In this document: positions 45,415-58,238 of the stretch, in pieces | How positions within the stretch are numbered: the first letter of the stretch is position 1 | Layout: each line of letters opens with the position of its first letter | From: Alnus glutinosa | Taxonomy: Eukaryota > Streptophyta > Magnoliopsida > Fagales > Betulaceae | DNA length: 64,000 nt | Reading direction: 5' to 3' | Assembly: GCF_958979055.1 (NCBI RefSeq) | Contig: NC_084896.1 | Location: forward strand, 22,561,501-22,625,500 | The notes under the pieces: model-generated | What the model was told of the DNA's origin: nothing | Seen by the model: the letters and a program-made list of their open reading frames with translations, nothing else | The model's database searches: none | Translations under genes and position numbers: made by a program

Positions 45415-47766
45415 TTATACTAGTGCTTTACTAACCACATAAGGTAATTTACAAAAGACAAAACACCAAAAATAAAGGAATATATATAGCAATTGTTCAC
45501 TAAATATGTTAATAGACTTTTTACTTATACCAAAATGGTGTTTACATTTAACACATATCATCATCAGAGGAATTTGTATCATCAATGTTGCTTGAAATGA
45601 TTGTTCGTTTTCATAGTCTATATCGTCGTGGCTTGATAACTCTTCTTCATCATCTGAGTTTGTGACATGGTCCTCATTCAACATGTTATCGTTGATGAAC
45701 TCTAATCCATCAATTGCTATTGATTCTTCATTATTTGCGTCTTCAACATGGACAACATTACCCCCGACACATTCATCTTCCTAGTATGCATCGTCTCTAA
45801 TACCTTGGTCATCTTCTTCGTTATCTCCCTCTTGTATTGTTGGAATGTCGTATATGTTTCTATTGATCATCCTTTGCACCATTTTCCAATTACCACCAAG
45901 TTTGGGATCATCTAAGTAAAACACTTGCACAGCTTGGCAAGCTAAGATGAAAGGGTCGAACTCATACCATTTACGACCCGTATTCACACTCGTGAAGCCT
46001 TGGTCTGTTCGTATTCCTGATGAATTCCTAGTGTTCCACCAATCACACTTAAATAAATACACGATATTGGGGCCGGGGTAACGCAACTCCAAAATTCTCT
46101 TCAACTCACCGTTGTACTCAATCGTCGACGACTCGACATGCCATGCTCACCTTTTACTATAACACCACAGTTCTAGTAGTACGAGTTTGTGCACATTCTT
46201 TCGTTTGGTACCTAACCCCTATCACAATGCAACCTCTATATGATCTAACCTGCTGATCAAACCCGTATGCAAGATGATATAATTGTTTTGAGACATTCTC
46301 TGCATTACGTCTACAATTGTATAAATGCTTATGAAACCAATGTTCAAAGTTTGCCTCATGTTTTTTTTCAATGTCAGGGCCGCCTTCTCTTTCTATCATA
46401 TGATAATGTTCACTACATAAAAAAATAAAATAAATGTATTGGTAATCATCAACACTATGAATTGGACATAACATAAAGGTAAAAAAAGAAGGCCAAAACT
46501 AAACTTCATGTATGAAGCCGTATCATTACAATTGCTAAGTGCATATCATCGTGCCTTAGCAAACTCATTATGATCTAGTATTACAGTTGATGCTGCTCCA
46601 AATGGCCGAACTCGTTGAGAGAACACATCCAAGCGTTGTTATGTTCCTTCCACTCCACCGTCAACATTTCTCTTTTCACGGTTCCATCTTGTCTCAATCC
46701 CCCTAAGATACATGGAGTAAAAGTTTGAGCTCTCATCAACTACGTAACCCTCTGCAATGCACCCCTCCAAACACGCTCTGTTCCTCACATACTTCTTATA
46801 TTTTTTTAGTGTCCTTTCGATCGGATACATCCAACGAAATTGAACTGGACCAGCAAGCTCAGCCTCCCGAGGAATTGCTAGATGGATCATAACATCAAAA
46901 AGTGATGATGGAAATATCTTTTCCAACTTCCATAGAATCATAATAATGTCTTCTTTCATTTGTTTCAACACATCTAATTTCAATGCTCGTGCGCACAACT
47001 AGTTAAAAAAAGTACTTAACTCTATCAAAGTTGTCCGTATTTCCAGTGTTAAAAATTTCAGAATTGCAACAGGAAGTAAGCGTTGTAAGAAGACATGATA
47101 ATCGTGACTTTTCATACCAGAAATTTTACCAAGCACCTTTTTCACACACCGACCAATGTTAGATGCATACCCATCGTGTATTGGCTGTGTCCTTGGTCTT
47201 CCCATCAATATTCATCAGCGTACTTAAGACACTTCACAAATATTCTTCTCAATATGCATGACATCTAAATTATGTCAAAGTTTTAGTTTTGACCAGTAGG
47301 GCAACCCGAAAAAAATACTCTTCTTCCTCCAATTCAACAGAATATCTGAGTTACTTTCTTGTTCAAACTGCACTCCTGTAAAATTCATAACTTGTTGCAA
47401 AAGCTGATCTCCAGATAGTTCTTCAGGTTCTAATCTATGCTCATTAGTACCGTCGAACAGTTCTTTTCTTATGCGCCATACATGCCCCTGAGGAAGCCAT
47501 CGACGATGAGCCATGTAACACGTCTTATGCCCATGCTTCAATCTCCTAAAATATGTATCCTTGTTAGAGATTGGACACGCAAGCTTTCCCTTGGTAGACC
47601 ACCCGGATAAGTTTGCATACACGGGAAAATCGTTCATAGTCCATATCAATGCCGCACGTAATTGAAATGTCTCTTTCGTCAATGCATCGTACGTGCTTAC
47701 ACCTTCATTCCACAATTCTTTCAAATCATCACCCTGAGGTCGACGCCAATGACCCATTATCAACAT
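45415..47766 (-). pseudogene. CACTA transposase (Tnp2/DUF4218/DUF4216), copy 2
   Basis: Pieces in order: 47,766-47,275 (FQLRAALIWTMNDFPVYANL) running on past an in-frame stop into NLDVMHIEKNI, 47,208-46,999 (GMKSHDYHVFLQRLLPVAI), 46,998-46,639 (LAIPREAELAGPVQFRWMYP), 46,474-46,157, 46,104-45,781 (WYEFDPFILACQAVQVFYLD) and 45,684-45,415. The FFGLPYW to HNLDVMHIEKN spacing is family-like here, showing that the insert in copy 1 is derived. About 145 bp equivalent to 15,253-15,397 is deleted. Several stops; inactive. Confidence 0.8.
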
Positions 47767-48128
47767 CGATCCATAGATGTCGACACTGATAATAGGTTAT
47801 CAGCTTCAACTTTTGGTGTCGACGCTAATATGGTTCTTTAGATACCACATCAGCATCAACCCCATTGTCGATGCTGATAGTTATTTATTAACGTCGATGA
47901 AATTAGACGCCAATACTAAATTGTCATCCCTATTGCTCAACCCGCGCGAGGCAAAATTTCCTGCCAGGTTATTAGCAACGACACATTAGCGTCAACATAA
48001 AAGTCGACACTAATAGTGCTTTTTTTGGACATTTAGCATCGACTATGAGGTTGACGCTAATGGTCGACTATTAGCGTCGACTACCAAAGTCGACACTGAT
48101 ATTCAACTATTAGCGTCGACCCTAATGG
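47735..48128. repeat. CACTA right subterminal repeats, copy 2 (shortened)
   Basis: GTCGACGCTAAT/TTAGCGTCGAC motifs as in 18,329-19,036, but the first ~270 bp of the array and ~0.8 kb of interior are missing, so the array abuts the transposase coding end. Confidence 0.75.
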
Positions 48129-48142
48129 GCGAATTTCTTGTA

Positions 48143-49955
48143 ACAACAACAACAACAACGTGGAAGAAACATTGGTTAATTTCACACATATTCCACAATC
48201 TAAAAGCTTCATGCAAGATCAGAAAACAGAGAAAGAGAAATTTTGTTTTATAGGTCGTTTTTTGTTCTACACGTTAATGCTCAATTTTCTCATAAAAAAT
48301 CATTATCTATATTAAAGCTCCGCTAAGTTGTACGCCCCATTTGGAAAAAGTACGATTTTAAATCAAATTGTAGAAAATTGATCGTTTGAAATTGCATTTT
48401 TAAAAAATTACAATTTGAAAACGCATAAAATCTGCATTTAAAATCTCTATTTTGAAATCGTACTTTTTGAAATTACAAACCTAAATTTCTATTACGATTA
48501 GAGCATGACTTGACTTACAAAGTTATGGTACCCAAACATAAGGTAGTAATGGGTCCAACAACAAAAACAAACCCAGACAGCAGCTGACAACAACGGGCTG
48601 GCATTACACATGTAATTTACTAATGCTCTAATGTTTATACATTACACATGCAGCTTAAAATACCATCTTTTTATATACGTGCTGCATCTCCCTTTTAGCG
48701 AAAACTCTAATTTTTTCTTTTAGCAATCATAACAACAATATTCTAAACTTTTGAGCATACGATATAACATTAGTACTCCAATGTTTCAAAAACATCTACA
48801 TTAATAGTACTAATAACTTTGACATTAATGGATATCAAAGAGCTAGGGTATAGTTATTGCCTCTTGTAGCCAACTCCTTCAAACACCTCCCCTTAGAGTA
48901 TCTCCTCCTTAAACTAAAACAGTTACTAAGTGCCTTAGTTCGATCTATCTTTCTCACAAATTCAACATTAACACCTCAACAACACCTTAGGTGAAACCTG
49001 TTCGAAAGGTTTTGATGTTCAGCATTCAATGCACGTGTAAAAACAGTCTTGTTGGCACATGACAGGATCGAAGCCATTGATCATCTGACATCACGTGATC
49101 TTGCGATGCCATGTGAAAAGTTGTCTCCTTCAATTTAAACGGCACATTCCCCGTTTGAACACGGTTTTTCTTATTATCGTGTTTTCTGCACTTTTCACCT
49201 ACCTACCACATGTAGATATCTAATCGAACAAACTTCAACTGGTAATCGACCAAATGATCTCATATCCTAAATTTTTCTAATTAAGTCTCTTCAACCTCCT
49301 TTTGTCCCATCTTTTTAAGGTAATCCCATACTCCATACTTAAACATTTTAATGTGATATTCCATGCAATTTGAGAATATTTTATCATTATTTTAAGTGAT
49401 CTATTTTCACGAGCGACATATTGTCTCATTCGTATAGGGTTCTTTTCTCCAAATATTTTCAAAGTTTCTAAGTCAAATTCTTGACTCCAATTGACTAGAT
49501 ACTTAACAGATCGAGTCGTGCCTAGTTCTTAACGCGTTTTATGGTGTGTTCTTTATTTTATTTCTTTTTCCAGTAAAATATCTTTATTTTTATTTCCTGA
49601 GTGTTACATGATCAAATATTCAATGCAAGTCAACATATGGACTTGTGTACAGCTGAAGTCATCTATTGTGTAGTACATATGGGTGTGGACTATGTTCCCA
49701 AACACAGAGAATCGATGTCATTCGCTTGGAATATAGCGAAACAAAGTCACCTCATTAATATGTTGTCGGTAGGAGAGCATATGGTAAAGGATAAAGTAAG
49801 ATAAAGTAATGAAAAAGTATGCACACATATAAGCTAATCACAATCTAATTACGCCGATCTGTGGGGCATCACAAATTGGTACCAAGGTAATGATGCCCAA
49901 CTAAATTTATCATGTCATCAAGTAGGAGATGATATTGTGCCTTAAGGGATATGAT
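48143..49955. other. Spacer between CACTA and LINE, unit 2
   Basis: Near-identical to 19,052-20,862. No recognised gene. The conserved open frame at 49,601-49,804 matches 20,508-20,711, but its third counterpart near 59,703-59,900 contains indels. Confidence 0.5.
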
Positions 49956-50091
49956 GAAAAGAAAAGGGAAAAGAATGATCCCCATCATTCAGTACTAAAT
50001 TGGGTAATGTCTCCTTCCGGCTGGCTGGTGTAGGAGGTTTTTTGTCCCATCTCTTGTCTAATTGTTCTTCTCTAGTGTGAGGGAACTGATC

Positions 50092-51723
50092 ATGGAAGAG
50101 GAGCAAGGTGTTTTCAACCGGAAAATTCCTTTTATCAAGGGGGAAACTAAGGGAATTGAAATTGACGAGGAAGATACAGAGGAACTACGATAAAAAGGTT
50201 TGAAGTGCTTAGTCAGGAGATTCGAGACACCCAAAAAGATCAACAAAGAAGCATTCAAATCCATCCTTACTGGAATATGGAGGTCAACAGGTGGGATCTA
50301 TTTCAAGGAGATCCTGGACAATCTGTGGATTTTTTAGTTTGAAAAGGATATTGATAGAAGACGGGTTCTAGATGGAAGGCCGTGGTCCTATGATTGCACC
50401 CTCCTAGTCCTGAATGAAGTTTACAGAAGAGTTCCACCCTCCCAGATGAAGTTCAACCAGACTCCTATTTGGGTTCAGATTCATGACATGCCCCTTGCTT
50501 GTATGAACAAGAAAATGGGATATAAGATTGGGAGTTCTTTGGGGAAGGTGGAAGAAGTTGCTGTGGTGGAGGATGACATGGGGTGGGGGAGATATCTTCG
50601 GGTCCGGGTGAATGTGGAATTATTCCAACCACTGGAAAAAGGCAGAGCGTTGATTCAAAAAGGAAAGACTTGCTAGGTGACGTTCAAATACTAGAAGCTC
50701 CCTATTTTCTGTTTCCAATGTGGCCGAATTCTTCATGAGCCAGAAGGATGCCCTGCTCACTCTAAAAAACAGAAGAACCACCAGAGTGGAACAACTGATT
50801 AGGGCGCTTGGCTAAGAGCTGCTAATTTGTATAGAGGTTCTGAGTTATCGGAGGGCCATCAGAGTGGAAAGCCTTCCACTAATTCGGAGGAGGAGACTCG
50901 AGCTTCGGTGATGGAAGGCCCCATTAATGCGGACTCCAACCAAAAAGGAATGAGGGCGAATTCTGTGCCACCTAGTCCGGATGTGCCGGATGCGAATTCA
51001 AAGTCCCATTATTCTTTCCATTCCAACCAGAATTGTGGAAGGAAAGAGACCGTTACGAAGGATGACTGTTACGGAAAGAAAGAGAGGGAGAAGAAAGGAG
51101 GGAAAAGGAAGAATCTGGAGGATTCTGTGGTGAAAGATATGCAAGGACCACAGTCCAACTGTCTTAAGGGGGTGAAGACCAGGCCTTTGTTTTCTTTTAA
51201 GGCCCAAGGTGAGAGGAGTCAGCCCAGTATGGTCTACAAGCCCAAACAGGATGGCAAGTCAGCTGAGGGATCAAGGGGCAAAAAGAACAAAAGCTCACGT
51301 GGCAAGTTGTCAACTTATCCCTCAGCTACGCTATCTGATCAAAACAACTCCCCGGTTCTAGAAGGTAATGGCTCAGGTGAAGATCTCAAATTATTTCAGC
51401 AAGGAAATGGGCAAGCCTCTGAGACGAAGCCAATGGGAGACCAAGGAAGCATGCAGGGGACACAGGGAGGTACCAAATCGGGTGTCAAGAACAAGTTGTG
51501 GACAAGAATCTCGAGGGGGGATGTTTCGAGAGTGGAAAAGGAGAAAGAAGGTTTTTTCTCCCCCTTAAAAGGGCGCTTGAAGATTTTGCAAAAGGAATTT
51601 CAGAGTTTCAACGTTACAAGGAAAAGAGGTATGACCATGAATTTCCATGTTCCGTTTCTACATCGGTGGAAGCTAGTGAACAGCCCCGCCGACAACAATG
51701 AGTTGTCTGAGCTGGAACTGTAG
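50092..51723 (+). pseudogene. LINE ORF1, copy 2
   Basis: Same start (MEEEQG) and domain order as copy 1. The zinc knuckle near 50,700-50,750 is intact (CFQCGRILHEPKGC), unlike copy 1. The C-terminal 298 codons (50,827-51,723) are open. Frameshifts and stops remain in the N-terminal part (for example TAA near 50,190 and TAG near 50,336). Confidence 0.7.
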
Positions 51724-54654
51724 AGGGCTGGGGCTCCCTTAGACAGTTCATGATCTTCACCAGATGGTGAAGGAGAAGAAGCCCAAGCTTTTGTTTCTTA
51801 TGGAAACAAAGCTCATGAATAAAAGTATGATGCAAGTGAAGTATAAGCTCGGTTTTTCAGGAATGTTCACAGTGGACCCTGTGGGGCATAGTGGAGGGTT
51901 AGCATTATTTTGGCAAGATATAGAAGAGGTCACTATCCAAAACTTCTCCCTGAGACATATCAATGCTATGGTTACTCTCAGGGGGTTGGTCTATTCGTAG
52001 AAGTTCACGGGGTTCTATGGGAATCCAAATAGTGCGTTGTGTGGTGCTTCGTGGAGCTTATTATCCCATCTTAGCCAGTTGACCCCTAACGATTGGCTAT
52101 GTTTGGGTGATTTTAACGAGATTGCTGATCAAACTAAAAAGGTGGGGGGAAGGATCTGAAATGAAGCACATATGAGAGCTTTTCGGGCTACTCTGTCAGA
52201 TTGTTTGCTTAATGACTTGGGATACAGGGGCTCGAAATTCACCTGGAGTAACAAAAGGTATTTAGGGGAGTTCATCAAGGAAAGGTTGGATAGGGCTCTA
52301 GCTACGGCTGGGTGGTGTGCCAATTTCCCAGAAGATTCCGTGGAGGTGATGGCTGCTCGAAGCTCTAATCATAGACCTCTCTGGGTTTCTTTCACCTCTC
52401 CCCCAATCCGGATCCCCAGAATTTTCAGATTTGAAGCAAGTTGGAATGTTAGTGAAGATTGTGCGGATGTGATTAAGAATGCGCAGTCTGAAGTAGGGGA
52501 TACTGGGTCATCTTCGAAAGCTGTTCTCTAGAAGCTACGACAATGTCAGCAGGCTCTCTCTTGCTGGAGTTCCTCCAAATTTGGCTCTTTTACAAGAACT
52601 CTGAAAGGCTTGACTAGAAGACTTAAGGGTTTACAAGATAAGGAGCATCCGATTAATTTGGAGGAGATTAAACATCTACAGTAGGAGATCCACCTGTTGA
52701 TGGAGATGGAAGATCTTAGATGGAGGCAAAGAGCCAAGAGGAATAGGTACAAACATGGAAAGTGTAACACCCAGTATTTTCATGCTTGGGCCACACAAAG
52801 AAGGAGAACTAATTTCATTCGATCGATTATAGATCAGAATGGGCTTTCTTGGTCGAATCCAGAGGATATTGGAAGGGCTTTCAATCAACATTTTTTGTCC
52901 CTGTTCACCACAGCAAATCCAGATGGTATTGAGGAAGTGCTCACAGAAGTCCAATCTCTGGTCACATTTGAGATGAATGCATGGCTCACAAGGTGTTTCA
53001 CACCTGAGGAGATTAATGATGCCTTGGCTCAAATGCACCCTTTGAAAGCCCCTGGACCAGATGGTTTTGGGGTTTGTTTTTATCAGCAGCATTGGGACAC
53101 AATTGGTGAAGAGGTTAGAAAGGCAGCTCTAGAATTTTTGAATAAAGGTACTTTTGACCCTTCATTCAATTCAACTTTTATTGTTCTAATCCCTAAGGTG
53201 CATGATTCTGTTTTTGTGGGTGACTATCGTCCAATAAGTCTGTGCCACGTGATGTACAAACTAGTGGCAAAGGTGTTGGCCAACCGCTTAAAGAAGGTGT
53301 TGGCGGCTCTCATATTCCCAAACCAAAGTGCCTTTGTTCCTGGCAGATTGATCACTAACAATATCATTATGGCATATGAAACTCTCCATACCATGAACAC
53401 AAGAATGAGGGGGAAGAAAGGGTACATGGCAATGAAGTTGGATATGTGTAAAGCTTACGATAGGGTAGAGTGGGTTTTTCTGGAGAAGATGATGAGGAAG
53501 ATGGGTTTCTTGAAACAATGGATCAAGCTGATAATGAACTGTGTTTCCACAGTCTCTTATTCAGTTCTGATTAATGGCCAGCCTATGGGACAGTTTCTTC
53601 CATCACGTGGACTTTGGCAGGGTGATCCACTCTCTCCTTATTTATTTTTGCTTTGTGTAGAGGGTCTTAGTGCTCTTATATAGACTACGAAGAGGGAAGG
53701 CAGGATATCGGGCGTGCCTATTGCAGTTGAAGGGACTAGGTTGACCCATCTCTTCTTCGCAGATGACAGCCTCCTCTTTTGTCGGGCAAACTCCATGGAA
53801 TGGTCCACAATTCTAGAATTGCTGAATTTATTCGAGCGCGCTTCAGGCCAATAGTTGAATGCCGCCAAGACTTCTGTGTTTTTTAGTAGGAACACAAGGA
53901 ATGATTTCAGAGAATGGGTGAGTTCTACTGCTGGTCTATCAGTTGTCCAGGGTTTTGAGAAATATCTAGGGCTCCCAACTATGGTGGGAAGATAAAAAAA
54001 CCAGATCTTTTGCCTCCCTTGTGAGCCGTGTTAGAAAGAAGTTGGAGGGATGGAAGGAAAAGTTCTTATCACAAGACAGGAAGGAGGTTTTACTCAAGGC
54101 AGTGGTGCAAGCTATTCCCACTTGTGCTATGAGTGTGTTTAAATTGCCCAAGACCTTGTGCAAGCAACTTAATTCCCTTATGAGCAATTTCTGGTGGAAC
54201 CATAATAGAGAGTCAAAAGGGGTGAGGTGGATTAATTGGAAACGGTTGGGGGTCGCTAAGCAACAAGCGGGAATGGGTTTCCGTGATATAGAAGCCTTTA
54301 ATCTTGCGTTGCTAGCAAAGCAAGGTTGGAGAATTCTCCAATATCTGGATTCTCTGGTGGCTACAATCTTGAGAGAGAAACACTTTCCTTCGGATTCCTT
54401 TTGTACAGCTAGTATGGGCAATCGACCTTCTTATGGTTGGCAAAGTAGTCTTTGAGGGGGACTCATGGAATGTAGTGTCAGCACTCAACAAAGAAGACCC
54501 ATGTTGGTCCTCCTTTGGCCAAATCATTGAAGATATAAGAGCCAAGCTTCAAGATATGCCTTCTGTAAGGGTGCAACATGTGCCGAGAGAAGCGAATAAT
54601 GTGACCCATTCATTGGCCAAAGCTGTTGTTTCACAAATGCTAGATAATTCCTAG
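51698..54654 (+). pseudogene. LINE ORF2, copy 2, lacking zf-RVT and half of RNase H
   Basis: The endonuclease keeps GDFNEI; the reverse transcriptase keeps QGDPLSPYLF and the FADD box (FFADDSLLF, about 53,750), both closer to the family than copy 1. The reverse transcriptase core is open from 52,697 to 53,683. After the YGW codons at 54,431-54,439 the frame joins directly to VVFEGDSWNV of the RNase H, so the zf-RVT and first RNase H part are lost. Stops elsewhere inactivate it. Confidence 0.85.
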
Positions 54655-56860
54655 ATAGAGGAATGCCCTTCTTCTATTCAAAGTTGTGTACTTAGAACTA
54701 GCTTTATAATGATATTAATCATTTCTCAAAAAATAAAAAAGAATTATCACACCATAAGAAATATAGTCATCTAACTCATCTCCATGGAAGGTGCTTGATA
54801 ACTTCCACGAAGGTTAGAAGAGAAACAATTGCATTATGTCCTATAAATTAAGGGGGTTAGAGAACAAATTTCATTCATCAATTCTCTCACATCAATCCAT
54901 TATCTTTGGATTGATGTGAGAGTGAAATTTAAAAAAAAATTGAAAGATAGATACACTACTTTGACACTTTTTAAAGTTTATATATGGAGAATAACAATGA
55001 TTTCATTGAGTTCCAACCAAAATCTATTATAAGTAGATTATGAAAAACAACATTGATTCGTTAGTTATATTTTGAAATATTTTTAATTAGTTTTTGTTCA
55101 AATTTGTTTTTAATTCTAAAGGAAAATGATAAAGTAGGAGGTTTCTTCATATGGAAAAAGGAAGAGCATGTGATTTATTTTGAAGTGTGCACCACCTTCT
55201 ACTTTGCATGAAGCTTACCGCCAAGTAGTGTTCATGTCCAAGGGGGAAGTTTATGCAACTTTAAGTTGCTTAATTAAAATGGTGACATTAGCAACTTTTT
55301 AACATTCTAAGTACTTGGTAATAAATAAAATAAAACAAATTATGTCATCTTGTTGTATATTCCACTTACAACAAGAAAGACAACATGTTACCCTGTCTCT
55401 CTGAAGAAAAAGAAAAAAAAAATTGTAAACGATCATAATCCCTTATTATGTCAGTGGGGGCGTGGGAAGGGAAAAGAACAGAAGAAGAGTTAAGAGGAAA
55501 GGTTAATTTGATGGTGTCATTAATTGGATCGATGGATGAAAAAATGTTACATGTCTTGTGGGGAGACACATACATTAATATTACCCCAAAATTTTTCAAT
55601 AAATATTTTTAAAAAAATAAATAAATTTTACTCCTAATTTTTTTTTTTTTTTTTTTTAATTTTGCCTCTTCAAATTTCATTTTTTTTTTTTTTTAATTTG
55701 GCCCTATATTCATAATTAAGGCTGGGTCCGCCACTGCATTACACCCATCAATCCAATTTGATTGTGTTTTAACTTCTCTTTTTTTGGACGTGACGTGCAG
55801 GGGAGGGCCATGCCATGTGGATTTATTTTGGAAAATTTTTTGCAAAGCTAGCCGCCAGAATATTTGAGTCAAGTCCACGCATAAAAGCATTAGATAATGC
55901 CATAATAGTATGTTTGTTAACGTGTTTTAAGAGATATTTTTTATTATTAGTTTGAAAGAGTATTTTGGTGTGATATAAAAGTTAAATTATTTTTATATTT
56001 TTATAAGTATATTGTATTTGAGTTGTTTGTTCATATTTTTGTTTTAAAAATATAAAATCAAAGATTGAAAACAAAAATTTTAATTAACAAACAAAAATGT
56101 AGCGGTGAAAATCAATCATTAATTCAACACCTGTAAAACAAAATAAATAAATAAGCACTAATTTTCACCGTCACGTCTTCCTAAGTGTATACCAATCGTA
56201 CAACAATTTACTAAATAAGATTATTTCTTATTAATACTACATGACTTAGCTTTTAGCTTTGCACTTTAGGAGAGTGACCAAAATAAATAAGGTTGTGTAC
56301 AGATTTCACCGCCTTTTCTTAAGGTGGACCAAGCAAATTGACAGCGCAATATTTCTCAGTTACTTTCCGTATCCAACACCGTGCCAACATTTTCCACGAG
56401 AAAGAACGAAAAGAGAAAAAGAAAGACAGTGATCATGCCATGATTCTGATTGCAAATTTCCAATGGGATATGGAAAAGAACATCCCATATATCTTTCTTC
56501 TCTCTTTAATGGGATATGGACTTTTTAACAAAAAATTTAAGTATTTAATTGATCAAAGTTCACGAGCATAAAGTTTTTACATCACTAAGCATAAAGCTCT
56601 GCAAAATCATAGCAACATGCTATGAGGTAATATAGTCAAAAATAAAAAAAAAATTTTTACAATAAATTGATATCTATGATTTTCATCTTCTGCTAACTCA
56701 TTTACAAAAATAGTTATAGAGCAGATCTGCTCCAAGCAGACTAGATCTAAGACAAAAGTAGCCAAATATCCTAGAAAAATTTATTTAAACCATCCGTGAG
56801 AGATAACCCCTCACACCGAACTATCCAGGCCGTGAGAGATAACCTCCCACATCTGACTAA

Positions 56861-57486
56861 CTTTCATCCCATAGATCGCCATTGCTAGCAGATCTAAAAA
56901 GAAGAAAATCTTATTCAAGCAAAAACACAACCAGCAAACAATAGCAATGGCCAAGGAGAAGATGAACGGCACAGCACGGAGGTAGATGGACGGATGCATA
57001 GCGGAGAGGCCAAAATTGTTGATCTAGTCGAAAACCACCTAAAAAAAAATGGGGGGAGGGGGGAGGGGGGAGGGTAAGAGCGGGGAGTAGAAAGGGAAGG
57101 GGAGAGGAGGAGGGAGCAGATCTGCTCCCTACTCCTCTCAGATCTGTTTTCTGAGGAGTTAATTAAGTCTAGGGCCACCTTCATACCATAAATCACCCTT
57201 GCTAGCAGATCTTAAAAGAAGAAAATCCTTATTAAAGCAAAAACGCAACCAGTAAACAACAGCAATGGCCAAAGAGAAGATGAACGGCACAGCACGGAGG
57301 TAGATGGACGGATGCATAGCGGAGAGGACAAAATTGCTGATCTAGTCGAAAAACACCTTAAAAAAAGGAGGGGGGGAGGATAGGAGTTGGGAGTAGAAAG
57401 GGAAAGGGAGAGTAGGAGGGAGCAGATCTGCTCCCTACTCCTCTCAGATCTGTTTTCTGAGGAGTGGATTAAGTCTATGGCCAACT
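56861..57486. repeat. Two-copy tandem repeat of about 317 bp (unit 3)
   Basis: Copies at 56,861-57,178 and 57,179-57,486 share GCTAGCAGATCT, GATGAACGGCACAGCACGGA and GGGAGCAGATCTGCTCCC segments in the same order. The perfect palindrome GAGCAGATCTGCTC occurs at 56,719, 57,114 and 57,420. It lies in unit-3-specific DNA that ends in a 38 A run (57,651-57,688), which suggests a retroposed sequence. Origin unknown. Confidence 0.7.
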
Positions 57487-57650
57487 TCTCTTCTCCAATT
57501 TTTTCAAGGTTAAATATTTTCGTCTTTCGTAAAAGTGCGAACCAAACGCCGAAAAATATTTTAGAGAAAATCATTTTTCTGAAAATAATTTTGCCGAAAA
57601 TATTTTACGACGGAAATTATTTTACGTCGAAACAAACGGAGCATTACTTG

Positions 57651-57691
<41 letters not shown>

Positions 57692-57822
57692 CCTGTATCG
57701 TCATTTAATACTCAATGATCTCATTAATTAATACAAGAAAAATCTATATTCTTCTTTATTTAAGAGAGTAGCAATATCTCACACCTAGACCCTAGTGCTC
57801 CTAAGAGACCAAGAAATTAATC

Positions 57823-57828
57823 TTGACT
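57823..57828 (+). promoter_or_regulatory. W-box core upstream of PR-1 copy C
   Basis: TTGACT is kept at the position equivalent to 2,378, while the proximal site (2,545 in copy A) reads GGCCAA here. This is the opposite loss from copy B. Confidence 0.4.
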
Positions 57829-58156
57829 ACGAACAGTATGTGCACGCATGTGTCCAAGGAAAGAAAAAAAAAAAAGTAGTAGTGAAAGCATTGCACTAGT
57901 GCAAGAAACTGATAGATATCCGACGCAATGATCCGCTGCAATTTTTAGGGTATTACACAGTGTAATACATTTATCTAGATCGATCGTTCATTTAAAATAA
58001 ATGGCCAAGATTGTGACAAAGATAATTGCAACTTGATTCTTTCCAAAGTGGGTTACACTCTTGATCACTCAAGTCTTTCCTACTTTTCAACATCATTAAT
58101 TAATATAATAATTAAAAAAAAATTAAGCAAAATCTTCCTATATACACTAATATTCC

Positions 58157-58164
58157 TATATATA
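58157..58164 (+). promoter_or_regulatory. TATA box of PR-1 copy C
   Basis: TATATATA 82 bp before the ATG at 58,239, in the block conserved with copy B. Confidence 0.65.
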
Positions 58165-58238
58165 CCCCTCATGCATGCTTCATTTTGTATCATCCACCTT
58201 ATAAGGTTTTGCTTTGCAAGATCAAGAGAAAACCCAAT

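Larger units (their letters stand above)
35863..48142 (-). mobile_element. CACTA (En/Spm) DNA transposon, copy 2
   Basis: The left terminus CACTACAAGAAATTC starts at 35,863 and the right terminus GAATTTCTTGTA ends at 48,142, followed by the same (ACA)n run as copy 1. It is a duplicate of the 5,641 element and not an independent insertion, because the flanks match as well. It is 1.1 kb shorter overall: it lacks the 1.6 kb LTR-like insert and 1.06 kb before the right array, but holds a 1.09 kb solo LTR and 0.6 kb of Transposase_24 coding lost from copy 1. Confidence 0.85.
49956..54742 (+). mobile_element. L1-type LINE, copy 2, internally deleted
   Basis: Same insertion as 20,863, copied by the segmental duplication (ATGAT at 49,951-49,955). 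It is 1.1 kb shorter because sequence equal to about 25,342-26,437 is gone. The poly-A tail has decayed to a mixed A-rich stretch (54,728-54,740). Confidence 0.85.
27431..55440. repeat. Segmental duplication, unit 2 (about 28 kb)
   Basis: Direct repeat of unit 1 with the same order of PR-1, CACTA, spacer and LINE. Unit 2 alone has a MITE (28,366), a Harbinger-like element (29,303), a hAT-like element (30,730), a 0.5 kb MITE-like insert (about 33,755-34,250) and a solo LTR (43,563). It lacks about 1.06 kb of CACTA interior and about 1.1 kb of the LINE, and it lacks the 1.6 kb insert found in unit 1. Confidence 0.85.
54743..58156. other. Spacer: end of unit 2 and upstream region of PR-1 copy C
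   Basis: 54,743-55,440 matches 26,742-27,430; 55,441-56,480 matches 27,431-28,610 and 640-1,340. From about 56,490 to 57,690 is unit-3-specific sequence with a tandem repeat and a 38 A run. From 57,695 it again matches 1,990 and 30,600. No supported gene. Confidence 0.6.

Noticed and set aside
57387-57731. 114-codon frame over the unit 3 tandem repeat
   Set aside because: Translates a low-complexity repeat and a poly-A run into polylysine; not a credible protein.
58185-58238. Longer start for PR-1 copy C (18 extra residues)
   Set aside because: The extension is absent in copies A and B, lies before the signal peptide, and its ATG is only about 20 bp after the TATA box.
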